A stretch of 64,000 nucleotides of DNA from JADLGL01 sp050184415 (GCA_050184415.1 JBFXAJ010000020.1:1-64000); one strand, 5' to 3'. Shown: positions 49,948 to 59,650, numbered from the stretch's first letter. A program made the numbers and translations. The notes: generated from the sequence alone by a model not told the origin.

Positions 49948-50349
49948 CTATTCGCGCGGCCGCACCGTTGCGACGTAGGCAGCATCGACAAGCCCGAAGG
50001 CGTTGCCCCACGAATTCCGCACGAAATTGGTGATCGCGGCGACTTCCTGGTCCGAAAGCCGGGTGAACATCGGCATGCCGCGCTCGGCATTGCCGAGGAA
50101 GATCTGGTTCACGACGCCGGCCTGAGAGGCCACGAACTGGTTGGCGCTGAGCGCCGGACCGGCGCCGCCCTGACCCTCGGCGCCGTGGCAGCCGGCGCAG
50201 TTCCGCGCGTAGAGCGGCGCGCCTTCCGCGACGGCGGCGGCCACCGCGGCCGGATCCGCCGCCGGCGCCTGACCGATGGCGCTGGTGGCGGAGAACAGCG
50301 CGGCCGCGCCCGTGACGGCGGCCAGCACCGCGACTTGCAGTCTCTTCAT
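49948..50349 (-). CDS. cytochrome c, dehydrogenase-associated
   Basis: This small exported monohaem cytochrome (133 aa) has a signal peptide (about 1-26). The haem motif is CAGCH (Cys51-Cys54-His55), and the Met ligand is in GMPMF (92-94). The segment FVRNSWGN is typical of cytochrome c subunits of PQQ alcohol dehydrogenases. It is shorter than most XoxG proteins. It lies upstream of the dehydrogenase on the same strand and is the likely electron acceptor. Confidence 0.85.
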   Translation of the reverse strand: MKRLQVAVLAAVTGAAALFSATSAIGQAPAADPAAVAAAVAEGAPLYARNCAGCHGAEGQGGAGPALSANQFVASQAGVVNQIFLGNAERGMPMFTRLSDQEVAAITNFVRNSWGNAFGLVDAAYVATVRPRE

Positions 50350-51267
50350 TGTCGTTTTCTTCCTCTCCTAAAGCCCCTCACAAGCCGGCCGATCTGCGCT
50401 GCGACGGCCCTGTCCGCGCAGGCAGATCTTGTTCAGCAGGCTGTGCTTCACATCGGAGTCTTGTCGGGCGATGCCCTCCCCCCCGGCGCGCACGACCCGA
50501 GGCTATGGCAGCAATCCGACGCGCGATCAACCGTTCGGGGGATCACCGATTACGCCGATCCCATCCTCCGACGCCCGCCACCCCCGTCGTTCCCGTGGCG
50601 TCAATTCCTCCAGCCCGAACCAGGCACCGCCGTTCCCACGGCGCGGCCTCCCCCGAGGTCGAAGGCGAGGCATCGCCCCGGCACGAATGGCGTAGAGCGG
50701 TTGCCCTTGTGCGGAACCGCCGTCCGGTTACTTCACCGGCCGGAAGATGCCGACCCGCCGGTGCAAGTACTCAAGCGCGCCTCATGCGAAAACGATGCTG
50801 TTCTTCGTCCTCCACCAGCGCGCGGTTTGTATCACGGCCTCACGATATCACGCAATCGGGGGATGCCGATGAAAGCAGCGGAGCGGGTCTCACGGCGGCG
50901 CCGACACGACGCCGGACCATCGCGGAAAAATGAACGCGTCCAGATTGGACTGAATTGGCGTTTGGCCCCCGCAAACACCACCTTTGGCTAGCGTCCCGAA
51001 GGACGTGCCCCGGTCACTCCGCACGATTTCCCAAGTGTAATGGCCGCGCGACCAAACATGAGGTCGAAATTCATCTTCAGGGGGGCGGACGGCTACTCAA
51101 TGTAGCCGCCGGCAAGGCGCTCCCGGGGCCCCTGATCGGCATTGCGCTTTCGGCGAATGCCCCGTAACAGAGGCGAGTTCTGGAGGCGACTGCAATCGTC
51201 CTTCGCGCGGGACGTCGTCACCTCCGGAAGGGGAGGAATACCACGGCGAAAAGCCGGGGAGACATTG
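50350..51267. other. 918-base divergent intergenic region
   Basis: I see no convincing gene between the cytochrome c gene (minus) and the vWA operon (plus). Open frames present here have irregular composition, with many Arg/Pro/Ser codons, which is typical of GC-rich shadow frames. It probably contains the promoters of both divergent operons. No repeat or RNA was recognised. Confidence 0.45.
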
Positions 51268-52839
51268 ATGGCGATTGACCTGCATGGCTCGGCTCTGCCC
51301 GGGCGTGATACGCCGTTTGACCAGAGGCTGAGCGACCTCATCGAGCGCCTTGCCCGCGCCCGGCGTCGAGTAACGTTGAACGCGCTGCTGAGCGGCGCCA
51401 TCGTCTCTATCGTCATCGGACTTGGCGTCTTCTGCGTCCTGCAATTGCTGTCGGGCCTCTTCGGGTCGAGCTGGCCGGTCGCCTTCTCCTTCAACCTCAA
51501 CGACACCTTCGACCGCGCGGTCGGGCAGCATATCGTCGTCGCCCTGATCGTAGCCGCGGCCGCCTTCGTCGCCGCGCTCGTGACGGCGATGTCGGGACGG
51601 CCGTGGATCAACTCCATGGCCCGCGCCGCGGACGTCCGTTTCCGCCTCAACGAGATGATGAGTACGGCTCTCGAAGTCGCCGCGGAACGGCGCTCGGGCG
51701 TGGTGTCGGAAGCCCTCCTCCAATCCGCGCAGGCGCGTGTCGGCTCGGTCGATGCCGACGCGCTGGTGCCAATGCGCGCGCCGCGGATCGTGTTCGCCAT
51801 TCCCGTCCTTCTGGCGCTCGCCGTGTGGCTCGCGATCTCGCCGCCGCCCGCCGTGTTCGAACGCGCGTTCGGCGGCACCGCCGGTGGCCCGGAGATCGCG
51901 ACGACCGAGCTTGCCGCCCGCGCCCAGACGGCCGCCGACCTCCACGCCATCGCCGCCATCGTCCGCCAGGACGGCGAGGAGCGGGCCGACCCGACCATGC
52001 AGGCGATTGCGCGACAGCTTGATGACCTCGCGGCGCAGATGGAGGCGAACCCCGCGCTCGATCGCGAGGCCGCTGGCGCCGCGCTCGAGCGGCTGAACGA
52101 CCTTCTCGCGACCGCCTATGAGCGGGCCGGCGAGGCGGAGGACAACACGCGCAACCATTCGCGCCTCCTCCAGAACGCATTCGAGCAGTTCGATCCCGCG
52201 CGCGCCGCTGCCGCCGCCCAGCGCGAGGCCGCAACGCGGCCCCCTCCGGAGCAGGCGAATCCGGAAGCCGCGGGCATCGACGCGCCCTTCGAGGCCGTGG
52301 GCCTCCGCGGCGGCGAGGTCGAAGGCGCGGGCAACGCGGGAGCGCCGATGCCGGGCTTGGGCATCCGCCCCGAAAATCTCGACGGCGCCGCCCAGGGACC
52401 GGGGAACCGCGCCGAGATCCTCAGCGACGAGTATCTCGCCTATGGCGAGGACGACGTTTACGGGCCCGAAGGCCCCGACGGTCCGGGCGGGCCGATCCCG
52501 GCCGGCGGCGAATTCGTCGCCCCGGCCGCGGGCGGTGAGGCCGGCGACATTGCCGGCCTCGGCGGCGCTGCCCTGTTCGGCGATGCGGCGGCGATGACCG
52601 CGCTCGAAGCCGCCGGCGAGATGATGCTCGCCGACCGCAACCCCGGCAACGGCCGCACCATCACGCTCGACCTCCCGCCGCTGACGCAGCTCCTGGGCGT
52701 CACGGCCGACGGCGCCCCGGCGCCGGGCGCGTGGCAGGCCCAGGTCGAGGGCCAGGTGACGCGGACGCCGGTCCCGGTCGGTGACCGCGCGACCGTCCAG
52801 CGCTACTTCGACGCCCTGATGGCGGAGCGTACCGAGTGA
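51268..52839 (+). CDS. membrane protein, first gene of MoxR/vWA operon
   Basis: This 523-aa protein has three N-terminal helices (about 43-62, 88-107 and 170-188) and a long Ala/Glu/Gly-rich C-terminal part, probably periplasmic and partly disordered. The layout resembles the DUF4175-type membrane proteins that accompany MoxR/vWA operons, although I cannot confirm the family. The ATG at 51268 is chosen by the hydrophobic N-terminus. The next gene's GTG overlaps its stop codon (GTGA). Confidence 0.7.
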   Translation: MAIDLHGSALPGRDTPFDQRLSDLIERLARARRRVTLNALLSGAIVSIVIGLGVFCVLQLLSGLFGSSWPVAFSFNLNDTFDRAVGQHIVVALIVAAAAFVAALVTAMSGRPWINSMARAADVRFRLNEMMSTALEVAAERRSGVVSEALLQSAQARVGSVDADALVPMRAPRIVFAIPVLLALAVWLAISPPPAVFERAFGGTAGGPEIATTELAARAQTAADLHAIAAIVRQDGEERADPTMQAIARQLDDLAAQMEANPALDREAAGAALERLNDLLATAYERAGEAEDNTRNHSRLLQNAFEQFDPARAAAAAQREAATRPPPEQANPEAAGIDAPFEAVGLRGGEVEGAGNAGAPMPGLGIRPENLDGAAQGPGNRAEILSDEYLAYGEDDVYGPEGPDGPGGPIPAGGEFVAPAAGGEAGDIAGLGGAALFGDAAAMTALEAAGEMMLADRNPGNGRTITLDLPPLTQLLGVTADGAPAPGAWQAQVEGQVTRTPVPVGDRATVQRYFDALMAERTE

Positions 52840-55800
52840 GTTTTCTGACGCCGGTCTGGCTGCTGCTGGGAGCTTTGGCGGCCTACATCTTCATTCTTCA
52901 CATGCGCCGCCGCCGTCAGCTCGATGTTCCGAGCGTGATGATCTGGCGCCTGATGGAGAACAACCTCACGCCGCATCGCGCGCTGCGCTGGCCGCCGCCG
53001 AGCATCCTGCTCGCGCTCCAATTGATCATCCTCGTCCTCGTCGCGCTCGCGCTCGCGCAGCCGCTGATCGGCACGCAGCGCGGCGAGGACGATCACACCA
53101 TCTACGTCCTCGATGCTTCGGCGAGCATGCGGGCCACGGATGAAGCGCCGAGCCGCTTCGACGAGGCCAAATCCTTCCTGACCCGCGCTGTCGAGGCAGG
53201 AACCGAGGGCGGAGCCCGGGTCTCGATCGTCACCGCCGACGCCCGCCCGCGCGTCCAGATCGCGCGGCAGGGAACGCCCGACCCGATCCTCGCCATCGTG
53301 GAGACGCTCGGCGTCACGGACGGCATCGTCGACTGGAACGCGACGGCCTCGGCCATCACCCCGCTGATCCAGGCCGGCGAGAACACGCAGGTCGTCGTCC
53401 TGACCGACGGCACGGACGCCGGCGAAGCAATGCTCGCGACGCTGCTTCCCGACGCCGATATCGGGCGCGCCGTGTTTGCCGCCGACGACCCCGAGAATGT
53501 GGGCCTCGCGGCAACCCTCGCCCCGGTCGTTGACGACGCCGAGGACGACGCTGCGGCCGCAGCCGAGGCCGACCTGTGGCAGGTGACGGGCACCGTCTTC
53601 TTCGGATCGCCCGACATGACCGAAGCGGTCGTTACCGTCCTCTTCCGGCCCGCCGGCACCAACGCCTTCGTCGACCTGACGGAGACGACCGTCACCCGCC
53701 CGACGCCGACCCAGGCGGATATCGCGGCGGGCGTCGTCCCGCCGAACCCCCTCCCCGCGCCGTTCGACCTTGAGCTCGAGCTTCCGGGGCCTGGCCTCGT
53801 GATGCTCCGTCTCGCGGACGACGCCGGCCCGGCCGACAACATCGTCCGCTTCGACGTCCGCGCCGCGCCCGTCATCGCCCGCGTTCTCTACATCGGTGAC
53901 ACGACGCTGCCGCTCCTTGCCGCCCTGCAGTCGATCGACGGCATCGAGGTGATCGGCGCGAGCGCGCTGCCGGCCGACGACAATGCCTATGATCTCGTGG
54001 TTGCCGACAATGTGGTGCTCAATCGGGCGCCGGCGACGAACGTCCTCTGGGTCGGCACGTCACGGCTTGCGAGCCAGGCCGAGCCGACGCTCCTCGACAG
54101 CCCGGACGTGATCGGATGGGACGCGGATCATCCGCTGTCCCAGCTCGTCGACTGGACCGCGCTCGGCGCCGAGCAGGGCTACCGCTTCCAGCGGATGCCC
54201 GGTGCGGCGGTCCTTGCCGAATCCGGCGGCGCGCCCCTGGTTCAGGCCCGCACCACGCGCTTCGGGCGCGAGATCCGGGTCGCGTTCGACATCGCGTCGT
54301 CCGGATGGGCGAACGAGCCCGGCTTCCCGGTCTTCGTCAGCCACGTCGTGAGCTGGCTCGGTACCAATGTCGGCGCCACCATCCAGCCGACCTGCGTCGT
54401 CGGCGAGCCCTGCGCGATCGAGGCGCGGCTCCTTGGCGGCACGGTCACCAACGCCGACGGCGACCAGGTGTGGACGGCGAACCTCGCCGAGGGCGCCGCC
54501 TATCTCCTTCCCGGCATCGACCGCAGCTTCGTTCCCGCGCGCGCCGGCTACTACGCGCTGACCGCCGGCGACACGACTCGGACGCTGACCGTCAACCCGG
54601 TGGTCACGGGCGAGATGGCCCTCGCGCCGCTCGAATCGAGCCCGGCGACGGTGACCTCAGCCGGCGGCGGCACGCTCCTGTGGTGGCCGCTCCTCCTGAT
54701 CGCCGTCATCCTCCTCGCCGTCGAGACCTGGCTCGCCGGACGCGGCTCGGAGCAGTTCCTCAAGGCCTCGGCGCTGGCCCGCTCCAACCCGCTCCACGGC
54801 CGCCGGCGCCTCCAGCTCGGCCTCCGCATCGGTGGCATTGCGTTCCTCGTCGCGGCGCTGGCGGGCCTCCCCTGGCTCGGCCGCGAGCCGGTCGAGGACA
54901 CGATCGTCGTGATGGGGACGGACCTCGGCACCGGCGAAGCCAACCCGGATCGCGACCGCCTGATCCAGGCGGTGAACCAGAACCTTGCCGGCGGCGGCCG
55001 CGGCGGCCTGATCCAGACCGGCGAAGCCAACCGGATCGCGGCGGATGTCGGCGGCGGCGGCGCGGCGCTTGGCGAAGCCGCGGGTGGCGCCCAGGGCACC
55101 AACCTCGAAGACGCGATGCTGCTGGCGGCGGCGATGGTGCCGTCGGATCGCCAGGGCCGCATCGTGCTCGCGACCGACGGCAACGAGACCGAGGGCGAGC
55201 TCGCGCAGGCGATCGCGACCCTCCAGGCGCGCGGCCTCGTCGTCGACATCGAGCCGGTGACCGACATGCCGCCGGGCGAGGTCCTGGTCGAAGAGATCGC
55301 GGCGCCGCCGCGGGTCTATGAGGGCGATTCGTTCAAGCTCGACGCCGTCATCTACAGCCAGGGAGCGGCGACCGCCGACCTCGTGATCCGCCGCGCCGGC
55401 GAGGTGATCGGCCAGCAGACCACGGAACTCCTCGCCGGGCGGAACCGGGTCGAGATCCCGATGGTGCCGGCAGGCCCGTCGGGCACGCTCCTGATCGAGG
55501 TCTCGATCACCAGCCCCGGCGACACCTTTGCCGAGAACAACGCCAACGGCGTCATCGTCAACGTCATGCCGACGCCGTCGATCCTGATCGTGACGCCGCA
55601 GCCGCCGCTCGGCGAGTATTTCGCGCAGGCATTGTCGGTGCAGGGCCTCACGGCCGAGATCAGCACGCCCGAGGAATCGCCCAACACGATCGACGGGTGG
55701 CTGGCCTACGACTCGGTCATCATGATGAACGTGCCGGCCATCGGCCTCGATACGGCACGGCAGACGCAGCTCGAGGAGTTCGTGCAGCTCCACGGCCGGG

Positions 55801-57284
55801 GCCTTCTCATCCTCGGCGGCGAGCACGCCTTCGGACCGGGCGGCTACTACGGCACGCCGCTCGAGCGGATCTCGCCGCTGTCGAGCCTCATCCCGCACGA
55901 GATGCCGGAAGTGTCGATCGTCTACGTCATCGACCGCTCGGGCAGCATGAGCGCGCAGGTCGAGGAAGTGACGCGGCTCGACATCGCGAAGTCGTCCACC
56001 ATGTCGGCGATCGGGCTCCTCAGCCCGCAGAGCAATTTCGCCATCGTGGTGTTCGACTCGTCGGCCTACACGCTGGTGCCCCTGCAGCCGTTGAACCTTC
56101 CGGCCGCCGAAGCCGCCCTCGCCCCGCTGATCCCCGGCGGCGGCACCAACATCTATCCCGGCTTCGAGCAGGCGCTGGCGATGCTGTCGGAGTCGGAATC
56201 GGCGACCAAGCACATCGTCATCATGACCGACGGCATCACCGCCGCGGCCGACTTCCCGGTGCTGGTCCAGATCGCGCAGGACCTCGGCGTCACGGTGTCG
56301 ACGATCGCCATCGGCGTCGGCGACGACGAGCGGCTCGCGGGCATCGCGGCCGAGACCGGCGGCGAGTACTACGCTACCGCCGACTTCCAGCTCATGCCGT
56401 CGATTCTGGCCCAGGAGACGCTGATGCTGGCCGGCTCGCCGTTCGAGGAGCGGATCGCGCCGGTGACGTGGTCCGACCGCGACTTCGACTTCCTCGCCGG
56501 CCTCCCCGACGTCCTGCCGCCGGTCTACAGCTATGTCCTCACGACCGCGAAGCCGCAGGCCGACGTCCACCTCACGGTGGCGGACGAGGAAGGCGAGCAG
56601 GTTCCTCTCCTCGCGAGCTGGCGCTACGGCAACGGCCACGTGCTGGCGCTCGCCACCCACGGCGCCGGCGCCGGAACCGCGGAGTGGATCCAGATGCCGG
56701 AATACCCGCTGATGTGGGCGCAGGTGATCCGGAGCTTCCTGCCCGATCCGGTCGGGCCCGGCCTCAACGTCACCCTCAACCGCTCGGGCGATGCCGTGAC
56801 GGTAGTGGCGGACTATCTTGATCCGGCGGGCGAACCCCTCGAGGATCGGACGCCGATCGCGACCGTGACGTCGGCTTCCGGCGTCACGACGACGGTGGCG
56901 CTGAGCGAGACGACGCCGGGTCGTTACGAGGGCCTCTTCACGGGCACCGAGCCCGGCGCCTACCATGTGGAGGTGGCTGCGGACGACCAGACGGGCGCGG
57001 CCGACACTTACGTGGCCTACCCGGCGCGGTTCAATTTCGGGCGCGCCGATTTCGACAAGCTGCAGGCCCTGGCGGAGGCGACGGGCGGGCAGCTCCTGCT
57101 TGGGGACGAGCCGGTCTTCAACAACGAAATGCGGTGGGTGGCGCAGCCGGGATGGATGATCTGGGCCCTCGTCGCGCTCATCCTCTTCCTGGCGGACCTG
57201 ACGGTCCGTCATGCGCCGAACCTGTTCGGGCTCATCAGGCGTCGGCAGCGCGCTCCTGGGCCCGCCTTGGCTGTGCCCGCCTAG
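52836..57284 (+). CDS. giant fused BatA/vWA membrane protein
   Basis: This 1482-aa protein starts with a BatA-type N-terminus (FLTPVWLLLGALAAYIFILH, then LDVPSVMIWRLME). It has a first vWA domain with MIDAS-like LDASASM near residue 92 and helices around 613-634 and 665-684. A second half shows a glutamine-amidotransferase-like region, a second vWA domain (YVIDRSGSMS near 1031) and a C-terminal helix (about 1440-1457). These parts are normally two proteins. vWA domains bind metal and partners, and the MoxR ATPase downstream is the expected chaperone partner. The start is GTG, overlapping the previous stop. Confidence 0.85.
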   Translation: MSFLTPVWLLLGALAAYIFILHMRRRRQLDVPSVMIWRLMENNLTPHRALRWPPPSILLALQLIILVLVALALAQPLIGTQRGEDDHTIYVLDASASMRATDEAPSRFDEAKSFLTRAVEAGTEGGARVSIVTADARPRVQIARQGTPDPILAIVETLGVTDGIVDWNATASAITPLIQAGENTQVVVLTDGTDAGEAMLATLLPDADIGRAVFAADDPENVGLAATLAPVVDDAEDDAAAAAEADLWQVTGTVFFGSPDMTEAVVTVLFRPAGTNAFVDLTETTVTRPTPTQADIAAGVVPPNPLPAPFDLELELPGPGLVMLRLADDAGPADNIVRFDVRAAPVIARVLYIGDTTLPLLAALQSIDGIEVIGASALPADDNAYDLVVADNVVLNRAPATNVLWVGTSRLASQAEPTLLDSPDVIGWDADHPLSQLVDWTALGAEQGYRFQRMPGAAVLAESGGAPLVQARTTRFGREIRVAFDIASSGWANEPGFPVFVSHVVSWLGTNVGATIQPTCVVGEPCAIEARLLGGTVTNADGDQVWTANLAEGAAYLLPGIDRSFVPARAGYYALTAGDTTRTLTVNPVVTGEMALAPLESSPATVTSAGGGTLLWWPLLLIAVILLAVETWLAGRGSEQFLKASALARSNPLHGRRRLQLGLRIGGIAFLVAALAGLPWLGREPVEDTIVVMGTDLGTGEANPDRDRLIQAVNQNLAGGGRGGLIQTGEANRIAADVGGGGAALGEAAGGAQGTNLEDAMLLAAAMVPSDRQGRIVLATDGNETEGELAQAIATLQARGLVVDIEPVTDMPPGEVLVEEIAAPPRVYEGDSFKLDAVIYSQGAATADLVIRRAGEVIGQQTTELLAGRNRVEIPMVPAGPSGTLLIEVSITSPGDTFAENNANGVIVNVMPTPSILIVTPQPPLGEYFAQALSVQGLTAEISTPEESPNTIDGWLAYDSVIMMNVPAIGLDTARQTQLEEFVQLHGRGLLILGGEHAFGPGGYYGTPLERISPLSSLIPHEMPEVSIVYVIDRSGSMSAQVEEVTRLDIAKSSTMSAIGLLSPQSNFAIVVFDSSAYTLVPLQPLNLPAAEAALAPLIPGGGTNIYPGFEQALAMLSESESATKHIVIMTDGITAAADFPVLVQIAQDLGVTVSTIAIGVGDDERLAGIAAETGGEYYATADFQLMPSILAQETLMLAGSPFEERIAPVTWSDRDFDFLAGLPDVLPPVYSYVLTTAKPQADVHLTVADEEGEQVPLLASWRYGNGHVLALATHGAGAGTAEWIQMPEYPLMWAQVIRSFLPDPVGPGLNVTLNRSGDAVTVVADYLDPAGEPLEDRTPIATVTSASGVTTTVALSETTPGRYEGLFTGTEPGAYHVEVAADDQTGAADTYVAYPARFNFGRADFDKLQALAEATGGQLLLGDEPVFNNEMRWVAQPGWMIWALVALILFLADLTVRHAPNLFGLIRRRQRAPGPALAVPA

Positions 57285-57342
57285 CGCGGGTGGTACCAAC
57301 AAGACTGCAACAACAAAACGACGTGTCGGGAGGGAGCAGACG

Positions 57343-58392
57343 ATGGGGGTGAGACGATCAAAGGCGGAGGAGGCGGTGGCTATGACCACATCCCCCGAGG
57401 ACGGAATGGATACCAAGGCGCTGGAGCGTCTCCTCGACGCCCTGCGCGTGACGCGCGATGAGATCGCGAAGACTGTCGTCGGTCAGACCGACGTCGTGAA
57501 CCAGTTGCTGATCGGCCTGATCTGCGGCGGCCACGTCCTTCTCGAGGGCGCGCCGGGCGTTGGCAAGACGCTCCTCGTGCGCACGCTCGGCACCGCGGCG
57601 GGCCTCTCCTTCGCCCGCGTCCAGTTCACGCCGGACCTGATGCCGGCGGACATCACCGGCGGCCTCGCGCTCCTTCCCGACGAGAGCGGCCGGTCGAAGC
57701 TGCAGTTCCAGGCCGGTCCGATCTTCACCCAGGTGCTGCTCGCGGACGAGATCAACCGCGCGACGCCGAAGACCCAGTCGGCGCTTCTCGAGGCCATGCA
57801 GGAGCGGACGGTGACCGCCGCCGGCCGCACCATGGAGCTGCCGCGGCCGTTCTTCGTGCTCGCGACGCAGAACCCGGTCGAGAACGAAGGCACCTACCGG
57901 CTGCCCGAAGCGCAGATCGACCGCTTCCTCTTCAAGTCGCTGGTCAACTACCCCTCCGAGAGCGAGCTCGACGCGATCCTCGACCTCACGACCGGCGTCA
58001 CCAGCCACGTGACGCAGAACGTGTTGACGGCGGACGACATCCTCCTCCTCCAGCGCCTCGTCCGTCAGGTGCCGATCGCCAACCACGTCCGCCAGACGGT
58101 GGCCCGCTTCGCGCGCGCCACGCAGCCGGATCTTCCGGGCGCGGCCCCGGCGGTGACGAAGTATTTCCGCTTCGGCCTCAGCCCGCGTGGCGCGCAGTCG
58201 CTCGTCCTGGCGGCGAAGGGCAATGCCCTTCTCAGCGGCCGCTACAATGTGAGCTTCGAGGACCTGAAGGCGGTCCTTGCGCCGACCTTGCGCCACCGCT
58301 TCCAGCTCAACTATGAGGGCGAGGCGGAGGGCGTCGATCCGGCCGCATTGCTGAACTGGCTCCTCGACAACGAGACGAAGAAGGCGGCGTGA
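57343..58392 (+). CDS. MoxR-family AAA+ ATPase
   Basis: This 349-aa AAA+ protein has Walker A EGAPGVGKTLL and Walker B LLADEINRATPKTQSALLEA. Further family segments are RPFFVLATQNPVENEGTYRL and PEAQIDRFLFK. MoxR proteins act as chaperones for vWA-containing partners, such as in methanol dehydrogenase or oxidase maturation. An AGGGAG before the ATG at 57343 supports that start; the ATG at 57382 is an alternative. DUF58 follows with overlap. The PQQ dehydrogenase 8 kb away makes a maturation role conceivable. Confidence 0.93.
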   Translation: MGVRRSKAEEAVAMTTSPEDGMDTKALERLLDALRVTRDEIAKTVVGQTDVVNQLLIGLICGGHVLLEGAPGVGKTLLVRTLGTAAGLSFARVQFTPDLMPADITGGLALLPDESGRSKLQFQAGPIFTQVLLADEINRATPKTQSALLEAMQERTVTAAGRTMELPRPFFVLATQNPVENEGTYRLPEAQIDRFLFKSLVNYPSESELDAILDLTTGVTSHVTQNVLTADDILLLQRLVRQVPIANHVRQTVARFARATQPDLPGAAPAVTKYFRFGLSPRGAQSLVLAAKGNALLSGRYNVSFEDLKAVLAPTLRHRFQLNYEGEAEGVDPAALLNWLLDNETKKAA

Positions 58393-59267
58393 CGACCCCC
58401 AATCCCACCCTCCTCAACAAGCTGTCGCGGTCGAAGCTGATGCCCCGCTGGGCGCCGGCTTCGGTCGGCGTCGGCGAGAGGCGGTCCAAGCACAAGGGCT
58501 CGGGTTTCGAGTTCGCCGACCACCGCGAATACCAGCCGGGGGACGATCTCCGCCGCCTCGACCCGCACCTCTTCGCGCGGTTCGGCCAGAACTTCATCCG
58601 CGAATACGACGTCTACCGGCAGCTCCCGATCACCATCCTGATCGACGCCAGCCGGTCGATGAATTATGGCGACCCGAACAAGTTCCACTACGCCACCAAC
58701 CTCGCCTCCTCGCTCGCCTTCGTCGGCCTTGCCGGGGGCGACCAGGTCCAGGTCGGGATCGGCTCCGGCGACAAGGTGATCTGGTCGTCGCGCTTCCACG
58801 GCGTGTCGCGGGCGCAGACCTTGTTCGACTGGATCGGCACCCACGAGACCGAGGGCAGCGGCTCGTTCGCCGCCGCGCTTCGCGTCGCGTCGCGGCACCT
58901 CGTCAACCGCGGCCTCCTCATCGTCATCAGCGACTGGTGGGCCGATGACCTCGATGCCGAGCTCGCGCTCCTCTCGGCGACCGGCCAGGAGGTCTGGGGG
59001 CTGCACGTCCTCGCCCGTGAGGAGATCAACCCCGAGGTCCTCGGCGGCGGCGAGGTGCGGCTGACCGATGTCGAGAGCGGCTACGAGGTCGAGATGTCGC
59101 TCGACCACGGCACGCTCGACCGCTACCGCAAGAGCTTCGAGGCCTGGCGCGACAAGCTCCAGGGCCTCTTCAACAAAGCCCGCGGCCGCTATCTGATCAC
59201 GCCGACCGACCAGTCGGCGGACAAGCTGATCCTCCAGGACTGGCGGAAGCTCGGCATTATCGTGTGA
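58389..59267 (+). CDS. DUF58 domain protein
   Basis: This soluble 292-aa protein shows the family's central segment EFADHREYQPGDDLRRLDP. It is followed by a vWA-like fold with ITILIDASRSMNYG and LIVISDWWADDLDAEL. DUF58 proteins are nearly always encoded beside MoxR. The GTG at 58389 overlaps the MoxR stop (GTGA), so the pair is coupled. Function is unknown beyond the MoxR/vWA association. Confidence 0.92.
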   Translation: MTTPNPTLLNKLSRSKLMPRWAPASVGVGERRSKHKGSGFEFADHREYQPGDDLRRLDPHLFARFGQNFIREYDVYRQLPITILIDASRSMNYGDPNKFHYATNLASSLAFVGLAGGDQVQVGIGSGDKVIWSSRFHGVSRAQTLFDWIGTHETEGSGSFAAALRVASRHLVNRGLLIVISDWWADDLDAELALLSATGQEVWGLHVLAREEINPEVLGGGEVRLTDVESGYEVEMSLDHGTLDRYRKSFEAWRDKLQGLFNKARGRYLITPTDQSADKLILQDWRKLGIIV

Positions 59268-59290
59268 GGCTTCAGCTCGTAATTATCTAT

Positions 59291-59315
59291 CCGGCGGCGC
59301 AATGTGCGTCGCCCG
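59291..59315 (+). terminator. possible terminator of the vWA operon
   Basis: An imperfect hairpin (CCGGCGGCGCA with TGCGTCGCCCGG, one bulge) begins 24 bases after the DUF58 stop and is followed by CCTTTCCTT. It is a reasonable but weak intrinsic terminator. Confidence 0.45.
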
Positions 59316-59377
59316 GCCTTTCCTTATGGCGTCGGGATCGCGGTGGGGTTGGCGGCCGCGGACAACGCACCGCCGCA

Positions 59378-59601
59378 ACCCCCACCGAAGCTTGCTCCTT
59401 GCAGTCGCAACCTTCCGCCTCCCCTCAAGGGGGAGGCTCGGGAGTCTGCGGCAGAGGTGGTGAGCAAAACGCGCCGCCACGCTCGCTTCGCGATTAGTCA
59501 GAGTTCGCCACGCGCTCGCGGCAGTCCGAGCCCTACCCCAGCCTCCCGAGCTCCCCCCTTGAGGGGGAGCGGGTTTCGCGGAGCGAAACCGTGGGGGGTC
59601 G
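59378..59601. repeat. REP-like repeat pair, copy B
   Basis: Two palindromic elements match those near 33.5 kb. One (59378-59444) has CGAAGCTTGCTCCTTGCAGT and the CTCCCCTCAAGGGGGAG palindrome. The other (59543-59601) has CTCCCCCCTTGAGGGGGAGC and GAAACCGTGGGGGGT. Their order is swapped relative to copy A, as expected for a mobile inverted pair. They fill much of the gap between the vWA operon and the DUF1906 gene. Confidence 0.75.
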
Positions 59602-59650
59602 CGGCCTCACCACGAATCCCGCCCTCGCGACGGCCTATAGCGGGCTGGGC

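Noticed and set aside
50349..50933. A 194-aa plus-strand ORF in the gap after the cytochrome gene
   Set aside because: It is rich in Arg, Pro and Ser with no ribosome-binding site or motif, typical of a non-coding GC-rich frame.
54657..57416. A 919-aa minus-strand open frame antisense to the vWA gene
   Set aside because: The composition is that of an antisense shadow, and the plus-strand protein has clear vWA domains and a coupled operon.
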